Below, piece after piece: positions 19,851-28,968 of a stretch of DNA of 64,000 nucleotides (position 1 is its first letter; each line of letters begins with the position of its first letter). The notes beneath the pieces were generated by a model. It saw nothing but the letters and a program-made list of their open reading frames with translations, was not told the DNA's origin and did not search any database. This DNA comes from CAYGZL01 sp964354345 (GTDB taxonomy: Bacteria > Chloroflexota > Anaerolineae > Anaerolineales > UBA4823). The stretch spans positions 1 through 64,000 of the forward strand of contig CAYGZL010000146.1 of assembly GCA_964354345.1 (NCBI GenBank). Direction: 5' to 3'. A program made the position numbers and the translations under genes.

Positions 19851-20363
19851 ATGTTTGATTTTATTAGAGAAATTGCGCGAGGGATGGGCACCACCCTGCG
19901 CTCTGTACTTGAAAAGCCGGTAACGATCCAATATCCAGAGGTGAAGCGGCCGGTGCGACCGCGTTTCAAAGGTCGCCATACGTTGAAGCGGTATGAGAAT
20001 GGCCTGGAGAGGTGTATTGGTTGTTCATTATGTGCAGCGGCTTGCCCGGCAGACGCAATCTTTGTCGAGGCAGCTGAAAATACGGACGATGAACGTTACT
20101 CGCCGGGGGAACGGTACGCGCGCGTATATGAGATCAATTTGCTGCGTTGCATCTTCTGCGGCTATTGCGAAGATGCCTGTCCAACGGAAGCGATTGTCCT
20201 GGGCGATAATTATGAGCTATCCTTCACCGACCGACGGGGTTCGATTTACGCCAAGGAAATGTTGCTCGAGCCGGTGCTGCAAGGCGGCCAACCAACACCC
20301 CGGAAAGTCGAGCCGGGGACATTCGACCGTTCGATTCCGGTGATGCAAGACGCTCAGGATTAA
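19851..20363 (+). CDS. nuoI: NADH-quinone oxidoreductase subunit I
   Basis: This 170-residue ferredoxin-like subunit has two [4Fe-4S] motifs, [16 protein letters not shown] and [16 protein letters not shown], which bind clusters N6a and N6b. ATG 19851 is preceded by GGAGGGAAGCG; a GTG at 19827 would add eight residues. nuoJ begins 7 bp downstream behind a TAAGGAGG. Confidence 0.95.
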   Translation: MFDFIREIARGMGTTLRSVLEKPVTIQYPEVKRPVRPRFKGRHTLKRYENGLERCIGCSLCAAACPADAIFVEAAENTDDERYSPGERYARVYEINLLRCIFCGYCEDACPTEAIVLGDNYELSFTDRRGSIYAKEMLLEPVLQGGQPTPRKVEPGTFDRSIPVMQDAQD

Positions 20364-20370
20364 GGAGGTT

Positions 20371-20892
20371 ATGATGCCGGTGATTCCTGACCTGATCCTA
20401 TTCGCTGTTTTGGCTGTGATTGCAGTGGTTTCGGCACTCGGTATGCTTTTCAGCCGAAATGCCATGTATTCGGCGTTAAACCTGATCATTAACTTCGGTG
20501 TGGTAGCAGTGTTTTATTTGCTGTTGGGTGCGCCGTTCATTGCTTTGGCACAGGTTACAGTTTATGCCGGTGCGATCATGGTGTTGTTCCTGTTTGTAAT
20601 CATGCTGTTGGGTGCAGAGCAGTTACGGCAGAAGAGTACACTACCAGCCCAGCAACCCCTGGCTATTATCCTGGGGGGCTTGCTGTTGTTGGAGGCGCTT
20701 TACCTGCTGATTACCCGCAGGGGTAGCTTACCTGCAGCCGTTGCAGTTTCATCCGACTTTGGCAATCCCGAAAATCTGGGTAAGATGCTCTTTAATCAAT
20801 ATTTATTACCATTTGAAGTCACTTCGATCTTACTTTTGGTCGCGATGGTTGGTGCGATCGTGTTGACCAGGCGGCGTAAATTGCGAGGATGA
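20371..20892 (+). CDS. nuoJ: NADH-quinone oxidoreductase subunit J
   Basis: This 173-residue membrane subunit has five helices. The helix-3 signature is [20 protein letters not shown], containing the pi-bulge region involved in gating. Two ATGs are adjacent (20371 and 20374); GGAGG at 20364-20368 fits the second slightly better. The stop overlaps nuoK as ATGA. Confidence 0.93.
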   Translation: MMPVIPDLILFAVLAVIAVVSALGMLFSRNAMYSALNLIINFGVVAVFYLLLGAPFIALAQVTVYAGAIMVLFLFVIMLLGAEQLRQKSTLPAQQPLAIILGGLLLLEALYLLITRRGSLPAAVAVSSDFGNPENLGKMLFNQYLLPFEVTSILLLVAMVGAIVLTRRRKLRG

Positions 20893-21197
20893 AAATGTTA
20901 CCCATTCAATATTATCTTGGCCTTTCAATAATTTTATTCACCCTGGGGGCTTTGGGAGTCTTAATCCGGCGGAATGCTATCGTTATTTTTATGTCGGTGG
21001 AGTTGATGCTCAATTCAGCCAACTTGATCTTTGTGGCTTTCACTCGCCTTTACAACTCGCTGGAAGGCCAGATTTTTGTATTTTTTGTCATGGCTGTCGC
21101 AGCGGCAGAAGTCGCGGTGGGTCTGGCCTTAATCGTGGCGATCTTCCATACCAAGCAGAGCATCGATGTGGACGAACTCCATACCCTGCAAGGTTGA
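20889..21197 (+). CDS. nuoK: NADH-quinone oxidoreductase subunit K
   Basis: This 102-residue, three-helix subunit is related to MrpC. It has the NuoK pattern [21 protein letters not shown], with the proton-path glutamate in helix 2 and a second Glu in helix 3 ([17 protein letters not shown]). It overlaps nuoJ by 4 bp. Confidence 0.95.
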   Translation: MKMLPIQYYLGLSIILFTLGALGVLIRRNAIVIFMSVELMLNSANLIFVAFTRLYNSLEGQIFVFFVMAVAAAEVAVGLALIVAIFHTKQSIDVDELHTLQG

Positions 21198-21220
21198 CTG
21201 GTGAAGGTTGAAGGTAGCCT

Positions 21221-23317
21221 ATGTCCAATATAGTTCCTCTGATTGTGGTTTTCCCGGTGATCGGCTTGCTGATCAATATTATCTTTGGTGGCCGGCTAAA
21301 GGAAAAAGCTGTTGGTTGGATCGCCAGCAGCGCGTCGGGTTTGGCTTTTGGGGTTTCGGTGCTCCAACTGGTGGCCTTGATCGGGAATCCGTCACCTAAG
21401 GTTGTTTTCCTGGCGGATTGGATCACCGTCGGTAATCTCCATATACCCTGGGCGTTCCAGGTGGACACCTTATCGGTCACCATGATGTTGGTCGTATCCG
21501 GGGTGGGAACGCTGATTCACATTTATGCTATCGGCTATATGCACGAGGATGTGCGGATTAATGGTGATCCGGGGCGTTACCGGCGATTTTTCGTCTTTAT
21601 GAACCTGTTCATCGCCGCCATGATGATCCTGGTCAGTGGGAACAACTACCTGATGTTGTTTGTCGGCTGGGAAGGCGTCGGTTTATGTTCTTATCTCTTG
21701 ATTGGTTTTTGGTACGACAAAGGCAAAGACGGCATCGGGAATGCTCTGGCAGCGAAGAAGGCTTTTGTGGTCAACCGCATTGGCGATTTTGGCTTCCTGC
21801 TGGCAGCTTTCATCATGTTTGTAACATTTAACACCTTCGAATTCAAAGCGATCTCCGAGCAAGCGGCAACGAAAGATCATACGGCACTACTTTTAATTAC
21901 CTTGTTCATGCTCCTTGGCGTGGCAGGTAAGTCGGCCCAATTGCCTTTATTTGTGTGGTTGCCAGACGCAATGGCTGGCCCGACGCCAGTCTCGGCCCTG
22001 ATTCATGCTGCCACGATGGTGACAGCGGGCGTTTACCTGGTAGCGCGATCGAATGCGTTATATTCTGTGGTGCCGGAGGCTCAGACTGTCGTTGCTTTGG
22101 TGGGCGGACTGACAGCCCTGTTTGCCGCGACGATCGCTGTCGGGCAGTTCGATATCAAGCGTGTGCTGGCATACTCAACGATCAGCCAGTTGGGTTTCAT
22201 GGTGGCGGCAGTCGGGATGGGCGCCTATGTAGCTGGGATGTTCCATTTGGTGACACATGCCTTCTTTAAAGCGCTGCTCTTCCTCTCTGCTGGATCGGTG
22301 ATCCAGGGGGTCGAGCATGGCTTGCACCAAATTGAGCATGGCGGATCAGTAGTTCCAACGCGTTTGAAAAAGCAACACAAGGTGCATCTCCATGATTTCG
22401 ACCCGCAAGATATGCGCAACATGGGTGGCTTACGTAAACGGATGAAAATTACCTTCTGGGTGTATCTGATTGGGGCGGTCGCCCTGGCAGGTATACCGCC
22501 CCTGGCGGGATTCTGGTCGAAGGATGAGATTTTAGCCGAAGCAACATTAACTAATGGAGTGGTATATGCTTTGTTGATTATGGCAGCTTTCCTGACGGCG
22601 TTCTACATGGGACGGCAGGTGTTGATGGTCTTTTTCGGAGAGGCGCGCAGCGCAGCCGCTGAAAACGCCGCTGAGAACCCGCCGATTATGACCGTTCCCC
22701 TGATAATCCTGGCCGGCCTCTCGGTGCTGGGAGGGGCACTCAATCTACCCGGAGTGCATACCTTCACAGTCTGGTTGGAGCACACCTTCGAGAAGGTTCA
22801 CGTGGGTGAATTTCACATCCTGGTCGCGGCGCTTTCAACCGGACTGGCCTTGTTGGCGATCTTTTTTGCCTGGTACCTCTACAGCCGGCGCTTTGCCGAG
22901 GTGCAAAAGCTACCGACTGCGCGCCGCCCAGACGATGTGTTGCGCACCATAATCGGTCCAGTTTTCACTGCCTTGAACCGAAAATGGTGGGTGGATGAAT
23001 TGTATTGGGCGGTAATCGTCAATCCGTATATTGCCCTGTCACGGTTCATGGCTGATGTGATTGACTGGCGATTCTGGCATGATTGGTTCCACGACACAGT
23101 CATCCTGGGCGGCTACCGTTTATTGACGCGCGTGCTGGCTGTTCAAATCGACCTGGGCGGCATTGACCGGCTGGCGAATGGGCTGGCTGCGGCAATCCAG
23201 GGTGGCGCTGGTCAACTTCGCCGGGTGGAAACCGGCTACGTTCGCAATTATGCACTGACCTTTTTCCTGGGTCTGGTTGTCATTGTTGGATACCTGGGAT
23301 ATTTGATTCTGCGCTGA
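21221..23317 (+). CDS. nuoL: NADH-quinone oxidoreductase subunit L
   Basis: This 698-residue antiporter-like proton-pumping subunit sits at the distal end of the membrane arm. It has GWEGVGLCSYLLIGFWY (helix 5 Glu), KSAQLPLFVWLPDAMAGPTP (helix 7 Lys), and a C-terminal extension matching the lateral helix plus last helix (from about residue 580). Its length fits full complex I rather than Mrp antiporters. Confidence 0.95.
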   Translation: MSNIVPLIVVFPVIGLLINIIFGGRLKEKAVGWIASSASGLAFGVSVLQLVALIGNPSPKVVFLADWITVGNLHIPWAFQVDTLSVTMMLVVSGVGTLIHIYAIGYMHEDVRINGDPGRYRRFFVFMNLFIAAMMILVSGNNYLMLFVGWEGVGLCSYLLIGFWYDKGKDGIGNALAAKKAFVVNRIGDFGFLLAAFIMFVTFNTFEFKAISEQAATKDHTALLLITLFMLLGVAGKSAQLPLFVWLPDAMAGPTPVSALIHAATMVTAGVYLVARSNALYSVVPEAQTVVALVGGLTALFAATIAVGQFDIKRVLAYSTISQLGFMVAAVGMGAYVAGMFHLVTHAFFKALLFLSAGSVIQGVEHGLHQIEHGGSVVPTRLKKQHKVHLHDFDPQDMRNMGGLRKRMKITFWVYLIGAVALAGIPPLAGFWSKDEILAEATLTNGVVYALLIMAAFLTAFYMGRQVLMVFFGEARSAAAENAAENPPIMTVPLIILAGLSVLGGALNLPGVHTFTVWLEHTFEKVHVGEFHILVAALSTGLALLAIFFAWYLYSRRFAEVQKLPTARRPDDVLRTIIGPVFTALNRKWWVDELYWAVIVNPYIALSRFMADVIDWRFWHDWFHDTVILGGYRLLTRVLAVQIDLGGIDRLANGLAAAIQGGAGQLRRVETGYVRNYALTFFLGLVVIVGYLGYLILR

Positions 23318-23327
23318 GAGGCAAACC

Positions 23328-24863
23328 ATGAATTTTGTGATTTATCCCCTGACTCTCGTTACTTTCTTTCCTCTGTTGGGCATCCTGGTAATTCTCTTTC
23401 TTAAATCGGAGATGAAAAACGTCATCCGCTGGACGGCTTTGGTCACTTCATTGATCACGTTTGGCATCTCGATTGCAGTGCTGGCGCAGTTCAATCCTCA
23501 GGAGAAGGGTTTACAGATGGTGGTAGACCAGCCCTGGATTCGGGTGGCGAACTGGAATATCTCCTTTCATATGGGAGTAGACGGCTTGAGCATTCTCTTG
23601 CTCTTGCTGACTACTTTTCTAACTCCGATATCGATCCTTTCCTCCTGGACGGCGATCGAAGACCGCGTTAAAGACTTCATGGTCTTTTTCCTGCTGCTCG
23701 AGGTAGGGATGGTGGGTGTCTTCCTGGCGCAGGATTTGTTTCTTTTTTATGTCTTTTGGGAATTCACGCTGGTGCCGATGTATTTCCTGATCGGTATCTG
23801 GGGTGGGCCGAATCGGGTATATGCGGCAGTGAAGTTTTTCTTGTACACGATGGCTGGCTCGATCTTAATGCTTTTAGCTATCCTGTGGTTGGGGATTAAC
23901 CAGGGAACTTTCTCACTGCCGAAATTAATTGAGAAGGGCATTCCGGCTGATCTTCAGTTCTGGCTGTTCCTTGCCTTTGCGGCCGCGTTTGCGATCAAAG
24001 TACCGATGTGGCCCTTGCATTCCTGGCTGCCTGATGCACATGTGGAGGCACCAACGGCTGGTTCGGTAATTCTGGCGGGTGTCCTGCTAAAGATGGGCAC
24101 CTATGGTTTCTTACGCTTCAACCTCCCGCTTTTCCCCCAGGCCTCAATGCAACTGGCACCGTGGATGGCGAGCCTGGCAGTGATCGGCATCCTTTATGGT
24201 GCGGCGGTGTCTTATGCCCAGAAAGATGTCAAGAAGTTGGTGGCATATTCATCGGTCAGTCATTTGGGATTTGTCATGCTTGGATTGTTCGCCTTGAACG
24301 CGCAAGGTATCCAGGGCGGTATCCTGCAAATGGTAAATCATGGACTGAGCACGGGGGCTTTGTTCTTGATTGTCGGTATGATCTATGAACGCCGCCATAC
24401 CCGGATCATGGACGATTTTGGTGGGTTATGGAAGGTGATGCCAATTTACGGTGCCCTGACGTTGATTGTCGCATTGTCATCCATGGGCTTACCAGGCTTG
24501 AATGGCTTCATCGGTGAGTTCACCATCCTTTTGGGGGCATGGGGTGCGGGTCAGGCGGATGGTGTGTTGCGCTCGACCATCTTTGCTGCTCTGGCCGCGA
24601 TTGGGGTCATCCTGGCGGCGGTATACATCCTATTGATGTTCCAGAAATTGTTCTTGGGGCCACTTCCGGCGCACCAGTATAAGGACCACGAGGAAAAGGG
24701 GCTGAAGGATTTGAACTGGCGCGAAATTGCTGTCCTGGTGCCTTTGATTATCCTGATCTTCTGGATTGGTCTGTATCCCAAGCCATTTTTCAACCTGATC
24801 GCACCATCCGTGGACCAATTAGTGAATATACTAAAGGGTGTGACAACCGCGGGGCTACCCTAA
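23328..24863 (+). CDS. nuoM: NADH-quinone oxidoreductase subunit M
   Basis: This 511-residue antiporter-like pump subunit has about 14 helices. Signatures are FYVFWEFTLVPMYFLIGIWGG (helix 5 Glu), KVPMWPLHSWLPDAHVEAPT (helix 7 Lys) and SSMGLPGLNGFIGEF. It starts 10 bp after nuoL. Confidence 0.95.
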   Translation: MNFVIYPLTLVTFFPLLGILVILFLKSEMKNVIRWTALVTSLITFGISIAVLAQFNPQEKGLQMVVDQPWIRVANWNISFHMGVDGLSILLLLLTTFLTPISILSSWTAIEDRVKDFMVFFLLLEVGMVGVFLAQDLFLFYVFWEFTLVPMYFLIGIWGGPNRVYAAVKFFLYTMAGSILMLLAILWLGINQGTFSLPKLIEKGIPADLQFWLFLAFAAAFAIKVPMWPLHSWLPDAHVEAPTAGSVILAGVLLKMGTYGFLRFNLPLFPQASMQLAPWMASLAVIGILYGAAVSYAQKDVKKLVAYSSVSHLGFVMLGLFALNAQGIQGGILQMVNHGLSTGALFLIVGMIYERRHTRIMDDFGGLWKVMPIYGALTLIVALSSMGLPGLNGFIGEFTILLGAWGAGQADGVLRSTIFAALAAIGVILAAVYILLMFQKLFLGPLPAHQYKDHEEKGLKDLNWREIAVLVPLIILIFWIGLYPKPFFNLIAPSVDQLVNILKGVTTAGLP

Positions 24864-24922
24864 AGGATGACACAAAAATCGGTGGAACGAGAAGAGTTCA
24901 ACCTGGTGATGGGAGCGGCACA

Positions 24923-26380
24923 ATGAATTTAGGCGACATGTTTCGTAATTTTGAGGTGATCCTGCCTCTCACAGTGTTGGCTGGCTGGGCTTGTGTGCTT
25001 CTGCTGGTGGACTTGTTTATCCCCAAAGGTCGGAAGGGGATAACGGCTCTGTTAGCGGCTTTGGGATTAGTAGTAACCCTGATCGTCAATCTGCTGCGCG
25101 CGGCGCGCTTGGGGTCTGCTTTTGGTGGTATGGTGACGCAGGATGGTTTTGCCGTTTTCTTGAATGTTCTGTTCCTGGTTAGTGGGATTGTCGCTATCGC
25201 GCTTGCCTATGACTACCTGAAGCGGATGGATCTGGAGCGTGGTGAATACTATGTCCTGCTGTTGTTCTCGATTTCGGGCATGCTGTTGATGTCCGCGGCC
25301 GCGAACTTGATCATTGTCTTTCTAGCTCTGGAGCTGCTTTCGATCCCTCTTTATGTGTTAGCGGGCTTCGCGGTGCCGCGGCTGGAATCTGAAGAAGCCG
25401 CCTTGAAGTATTTCCTGTTAGGTGCCTTCTCGACCGGAATTGTTGTCTATGGTACAGCGCTCGTTTTTGGGGCGACGGGTACCACTGCGTTTAAGGGGAT
25501 TGTTGAAGCGATCAGCGTTGGAAAGGCGAATTTGGATCTTCTATTGATCGGAGCCGCCTTTGTGTTGATCGGCCTGGGATTCAAAGTGGCGGTGGTACCG
25601 TTTCATATGTGGACGCCGGATGTTTACCACGGCGCACCGACGGCTGTCACCGCCTTTATGTCTGTGGGCGCCAAGGCAGCAGGTTTTGCTGCCATAATCC
25701 GTATTTTCATGCTGGCATTTCCGAAGTTAGCTGTGGATTTGATGCCTGTGCTGTGGGTCCTGGCGGCTTTGACCATGATACTGGGGAATCTTGCTGCCGT
25801 GGCGCAGACGAATATCAAGCGAATGTTGGCGTATTCCAGTATCGCACATGCTGGATATATTCTGATGGCTTTAGTTCCATATGGGAATGCAACTCTTCGC
25901 CCGGACGCAGTTGCGTCGGTCTTATTTTATCTGGCAGCCTATGCGTTTACCAGCTTCGCCGCCTGGGGAGTGGTAATTGCTCTGGAAAACGCAGAAGGCA
26001 ATCCGTCCGGTTTGATGTTGAATGATTATGCAGGGCTGGGACGCAAATATCCCCTGCTGGCGGCGGCGATGACCGTTGCGATGCTTTCTTTTACTGGGGT
26101 GCCGCCGACCCTGGGTTTCGTTGGAAAATTCTACGTGTTCCGCACGGTTTTAGATGGTGGTTATACTGGCCTGGCGATCCTGGGCGTGCTGACCTCGCTG
26201 ATTTCGGCCTACTATTACCTGCGGGTAGTGGGAATCATGTATATGCGTGAAGGAGATCCGCAAGCGCGCCGGGAGATCTGGTTAAATGTGGCGGTAGGAG
26301 CGACAGCGGTTGGCACAGTCGTCATGAGTATTTTTGCGGCTCCGCTGTTCCAATGGGCTGCGCAGGCTATTTTGAAATAA
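24923..26380 (+). CDS. nuoN: NADH-quinone oxidoreductase subunit N
   Basis: This 485-residue third antiporter-like pump subunit has FLALELLSIPLYVLAGF, KVAVVPFHMWTPDVYHGAPT and SFTGVPPTLGFVGKFYVF. It is the last nuo gene, separated from nuoM by 59 bp that contain a weak GGTGGAAC..GTTC element (24881-24899). With it, all 14 subunits A-N are present in the canonical order. Confidence 0.95.
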   Translation: MNLGDMFRNFEVILPLTVLAGWACVLLLVDLFIPKGRKGITALLAALGLVVTLIVNLLRAARLGSAFGGMVTQDGFAVFLNVLFLVSGIVAIALAYDYLKRMDLERGEYYVLLLFSISGMLLMSAAANLIIVFLALELLSIPLYVLAGFAVPRLESEEAALKYFLLGAFSTGIVVYGTALVFGATGTTAFKGIVEAISVGKANLDLLLIGAAFVLIGLGFKVAVVPFHMWTPDVYHGAPTAVTAFMSVGAKAAGFAAIIRIFMLAFPKLAVDLMPVLWVLAALTMILGNLAAVAQTNIKRMLAYSSIAHAGYILMALVPYGNATLRPDAVASVLFYLAAYAFTSFAAWGVVIALENAEGNPSGLMLNDYAGLGRKYPLLAAAMTVAMLSFTGVPPTLGFVGKFYVFRTVLDGGYTGLAILGVLTSLISAYYYLRVVGIMYMREGDPQARREIWLNVAVGATAVGTVVMSIFAAPLFQWAAQAILK

Positions 26381-26390
26381 TGCCTACCAG

Positions 26391-26424
26391 GGCGGAACAG
26401 AGTGGAACGTTAATTCCGTAGTTC
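26391..26424 (+). repeat. Dispersed GGAAT/ATTCC element, copy 2
   Basis: Starting 11 bp after the nuoN stop, the stretch opens with GGCGGAACAG, identical to the start of the 17-bp unit after prfA. It continues with GTGGAACGTTAATTCCG and TAGTTC. It looks like two degenerate units. Confidence 0.5.
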
Positions 26425-26443
26425 TATCCTTCTGTGTGAGATT

Positions 26444-27616
26444 GTGAAGCTGCATACTCGCCGGTGGGTTTGGTTGATCCTGGTTGTGGGGGTGCTGGTT
26501 GCCGTTGGCTTGTGGCGGTTGCTGGTAGTCCTGTCATTTCCGGTAGACGACACTGTGCCATTGGATGGGCCACGCTTTAATTCTTTGTCAACTGCTAACG
26601 CCGCACCGACTCTTACACCGACTTTCACTTCAACGCCAACTCCCAATTTGCGCGATCTGGCGCTGGAGCAAGGCGTGTTGGTAGGTGCCTCGGTTGGTGG
26701 ATCCTGGCTGACTGAGGATCCAGCTTATGCGAGTTTGGCGGCGCGGGAATATAGCTTGATCACCCCCGAAAACGCCATGAAGTTCGAGGTGGTGCACCCT
26801 GAGCCAGATCGTTATGATTTTCAGGAAGCAGATACGATCGTCGCTTTTGCGCTTGAGAATGGGCTGCGTGTGCGCGGTCATACACTGGTGTGGTGGAACC
26901 AGCTACCCAAATGGGTTACTGAGGCGTACGAGCGGGGAACCTATACCCGGGAACAATGGAAGCTGATCCTCCACGATCATATTCAGACGGTGGTGGGCCG
27001 TTATCGCGGTAAGGTGTATGCCTGGGATGTAGTAAACGAAGCAATCACTGATAAGGGTTTATTTACGGATGGTATCTGGCTGAACACAATTGGACCAGAA
27101 TATATTACTCTGGCTTTTCAATGGGCGCATGAAGCCGATCCTCAGGCGCTCTTGTTTTATAACGATTTTGCAGCTGAAGGTTTGAATCAAAAGGCTCAAG
27201 CGATTTATGTCATGGCGCAGGGTTTGTTACAGGCTGGTGTACCGGTTCATGGGGTTGGTATGCAGATGCATATCTGGCTGGGTAGCCCGCCGACCCCTGA
27301 TGATCTGGCCACCAATATCCGGCGGCTTGGTGCGCTGGGTCTGATGGTGCAGATCACGGAAATGGATGTGCGCATCCAGTATAGCCAGGCCAGTCTGGCA
27401 GAACGACTGGCTGCGCAGGCCCAGACTTATCGCGATATTTTTTCCGTCTGCCTGCAAGCGCCTAACTGCACCGCATTTGTGACCTGGGGATTGACAGACC
27501 GGTATTCGTGGATACCGGGGTACACCAAGCAGCCGGATGCTCCGCTGCTTTTTGATGAGTCGGGACAGCCAAAACCCGCCTACCGGGCAATCATGGACCT
27601 ATTGCAAGGCCGGTAA
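26444..27616 (+). CDS. Secreted GH10 endo-1,4-beta-xylanase
   Basis: This 390-residue protein has a signal anchor (about residues 8-31) and a Thr/Pro-rich linker (about 54-68). A glycoside hydrolase family 10 TIM barrel follows. The acid/base is E199 in WDVVNEA and the nucleophile is E306 in QITEMDV. Substrate-site motifs include TPENAMKFEV, RGHTLVWWNQLP and FVTWGLTDRYSW. It cleaves xylan outside the cell. The start is GTG 26444, 63 bp after nuoN. It carries no carbohydrate-binding module. The uncleaved hydrophobic segment may keep it on the membrane. Confidence 0.92.
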   Translation: MKLHTRRWVWLILVVGVLVAVGLWRLLVVLSFPVDDTVPLDGPRFNSLSTANAAPTLTPTFTSTPTPNLRDLALEQGVLVGASVGGSWLTEDPAYASLAAREYSLITPENAMKFEVVHPEPDRYDFQEADTIVAFALENGLRVRGHTLVWWNQLPKWVTEAYERGTYTREQWKLILHDHIQTVVGRYRGKVYAWDVVNEAITDKGLFTDGIWLNTIGPEYITLAFQWAHEADPQALLFYNDFAAEGLNQKAQAIYVMAQGLLQAGVPVHGVGMQMHIWLGSPPTPDDLATNIRRLGALGLMVQITEMDVRIQYSQASLAERLAAQAQTYRDIFSVCLQAPNCTAFVTWGLTDRYSWIPGYTKQPDAPLLFDESGQPKPAYRAIMDLLQGR

Positions 27617-27646
27617 TAAGGCCACCCGGCGGCGAAACGCAGGATA

Positions 27647-27662
27647 GGGAATAGTCATTCCG
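27647..27662 (+). repeat. Dispersed GGAAT/ATTCC element, copy 3
   Basis: GGGAATAGTCATTCCG lies 31 bp after the xylanase stop. It forms a five-base-pair GGAAT/ATTCC stem around AGTC. No other feature is visible in the 117-bp gap between the two converging genes. Confidence 0.5.
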
Positions 27663-27733
27663 CGCAGGCGCAAGGCAGTCACGATCGTAACTATTGTTTT
27701 GCAGTCTGCCCCAACCCAGTCGAAGAAGGGATT

Positions 27734-28921
27734 TTAGCGCTCAATGCGCGGTGAGTTCCAGATGGCCCAATCTTCCTGAGGCGTGCCCAGGGTACGGACG
27801 GTGAACACGAACTGCACCGGCTTTCCGACCAACTGTGCCAGATTCACATCGACCACCACCAGGTCGCCATCGCAGGTATCGGTCCATTCGTCTAATACTG
27901 TGACAATAGTTCCTTCCAAATAGCCGAATTGAAAGAGAACCTTTCCCACACCACAGGCGCCGTTAGCATTCATTAGTAATCCCAACCGGGCTTTGAAATG
28001 GTCGCCTGCCTGCACCGTATATGCTGGGAAGACGCCGGTGATATAGCCATCATTCATCGGTTTGGGGAAAGTCGCCAAGATTTTACCGGAGACTGCCCCG
28101 GTCTCGAGTTGCTGCCCATCCTGGATCGCCACGCTACCGTTAGGATCATCACTGGCTCCGCCGAAGGTCAGCAGCGCGCCGGGATTGGTGCCGGACTCGC
28201 TGCTCCAGGCGGCCTGGCGGGATTGGCTCACAAAATCGAATCCCAATTCTGGAGGCGGACCGGTGACTTTAATTTCAACCCAGAATGGATCATCCTGCTC
28301 GCTGACGCCGAAGATGTTATAACCAGCATCGCGCAACTTGAACTCGCCACGATGCGTACCACCGGTGGATGGTGCCTTCATATTGACCGTGATATCTACT
28401 GTTCCATCCGGTGCAACTTCACCAGTAGTCAGTGCTGAAACATCCGGCGCGTCCATTTTGTTTCCGCTGGTGAAGACCAGCGCGTAGGCAGAAGTCCAGG
28501 TGCAGGTCCCCGTGTTTTTTAGCCGCCAGGTTTTAACGAAGCTGGCGCCAGGGGCAAACTCGCTCCCATCCGGGATTGAAACGTCGCTGATAAACCGGGC
28601 TGCATTACAACCTTCCGCGGCAGGAGTGATATGGACTGTACCGTTTAATGGTAGTCCTGGTGTCGTTCCTGGTGGAGTGAGAGTCTGATAGATGCTTGTG
28701 GCCAATGGGGTTAATCGAAAAGGGACCAGGGCAGTTGGCGTGGCCGGTGGGCGATTTGTTTCAGTCTGTTGCACTTGTAGTGTTTCTGCCGCTTGAGTAA
28801 AGACCGAATTGATGCCCGCCGGGGTTGAATTAGATTTCCCGGTGCAGGCGATGAAGAGCATAGCCAGAATGACCGCGAGCAAGCCAGTTTTAAATAATAG
28901 TTCTGATCTCCTACGAAGCAT
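27734..28921 (-). CDS. Lipoprotein with NBR1-Ig-like domain
   Basis: This 395-residue protein has a basic N-terminus (MLRRRSELLF), a hydrophobic stretch, and a lipobox-like FIAC followed by TGKSNS; the Phe/Ile at -3/-2 are not ideal. A Thr/Pro-rich spacer leads to an NBR1-type immunoglobulin domain (about 120-225: DVSIPDGSEFAPGASFVKTW, RLKNTGTCTWTSAYALVF), a fold frequent in Anaerolineae lipoproteins. The C-terminal ~170 residues form a beta-rich domain I do not recognise. It lies 47 bp downstream of the VIT/vWA gene on the same strand, so co-transcription is likely. The longer upstream frame overlaps that gene and is rejected. Confidence 0.75.
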   Translation of the reverse strand: MLRRRSELLFKTGLLAVILAMLFIACTGKSNSTPAGINSVFTQAAETLQVQQTETNRPPATPTALVPFRLTPLATSIYQTLTPPGTTPGLPLNGTVHITPAAEGCNAARFISDVSIPDGSEFAPGASFVKTWRLKNTGTCTWTSAYALVFTSGNKMDAPDVSALTTGEVAPDGTVDITVNMKAPSTGGTHRGEFKLRDAGYNIFGVSEQDDPFWVEIKVTGPPPELGFDFVSQSRQAAWSSESGTNPGALLTFGGASDDPNGSVAIQDGQQLETGAVSGKILATFPKPMNDGYITGVFPAYTVQAGDHFKARLGLLMNANGACGVGKVLFQFGYLEGTIVTVLDEWTDTCDGDLVVVDVNLAQLVGKPVQFVFTVRTLGTPQEDWAIWNSPRIER

Positions 28922-28968
28922 ACACACCCTCCACTCGTTGCAACGAACCGATTTTTCTTGTTGACTTA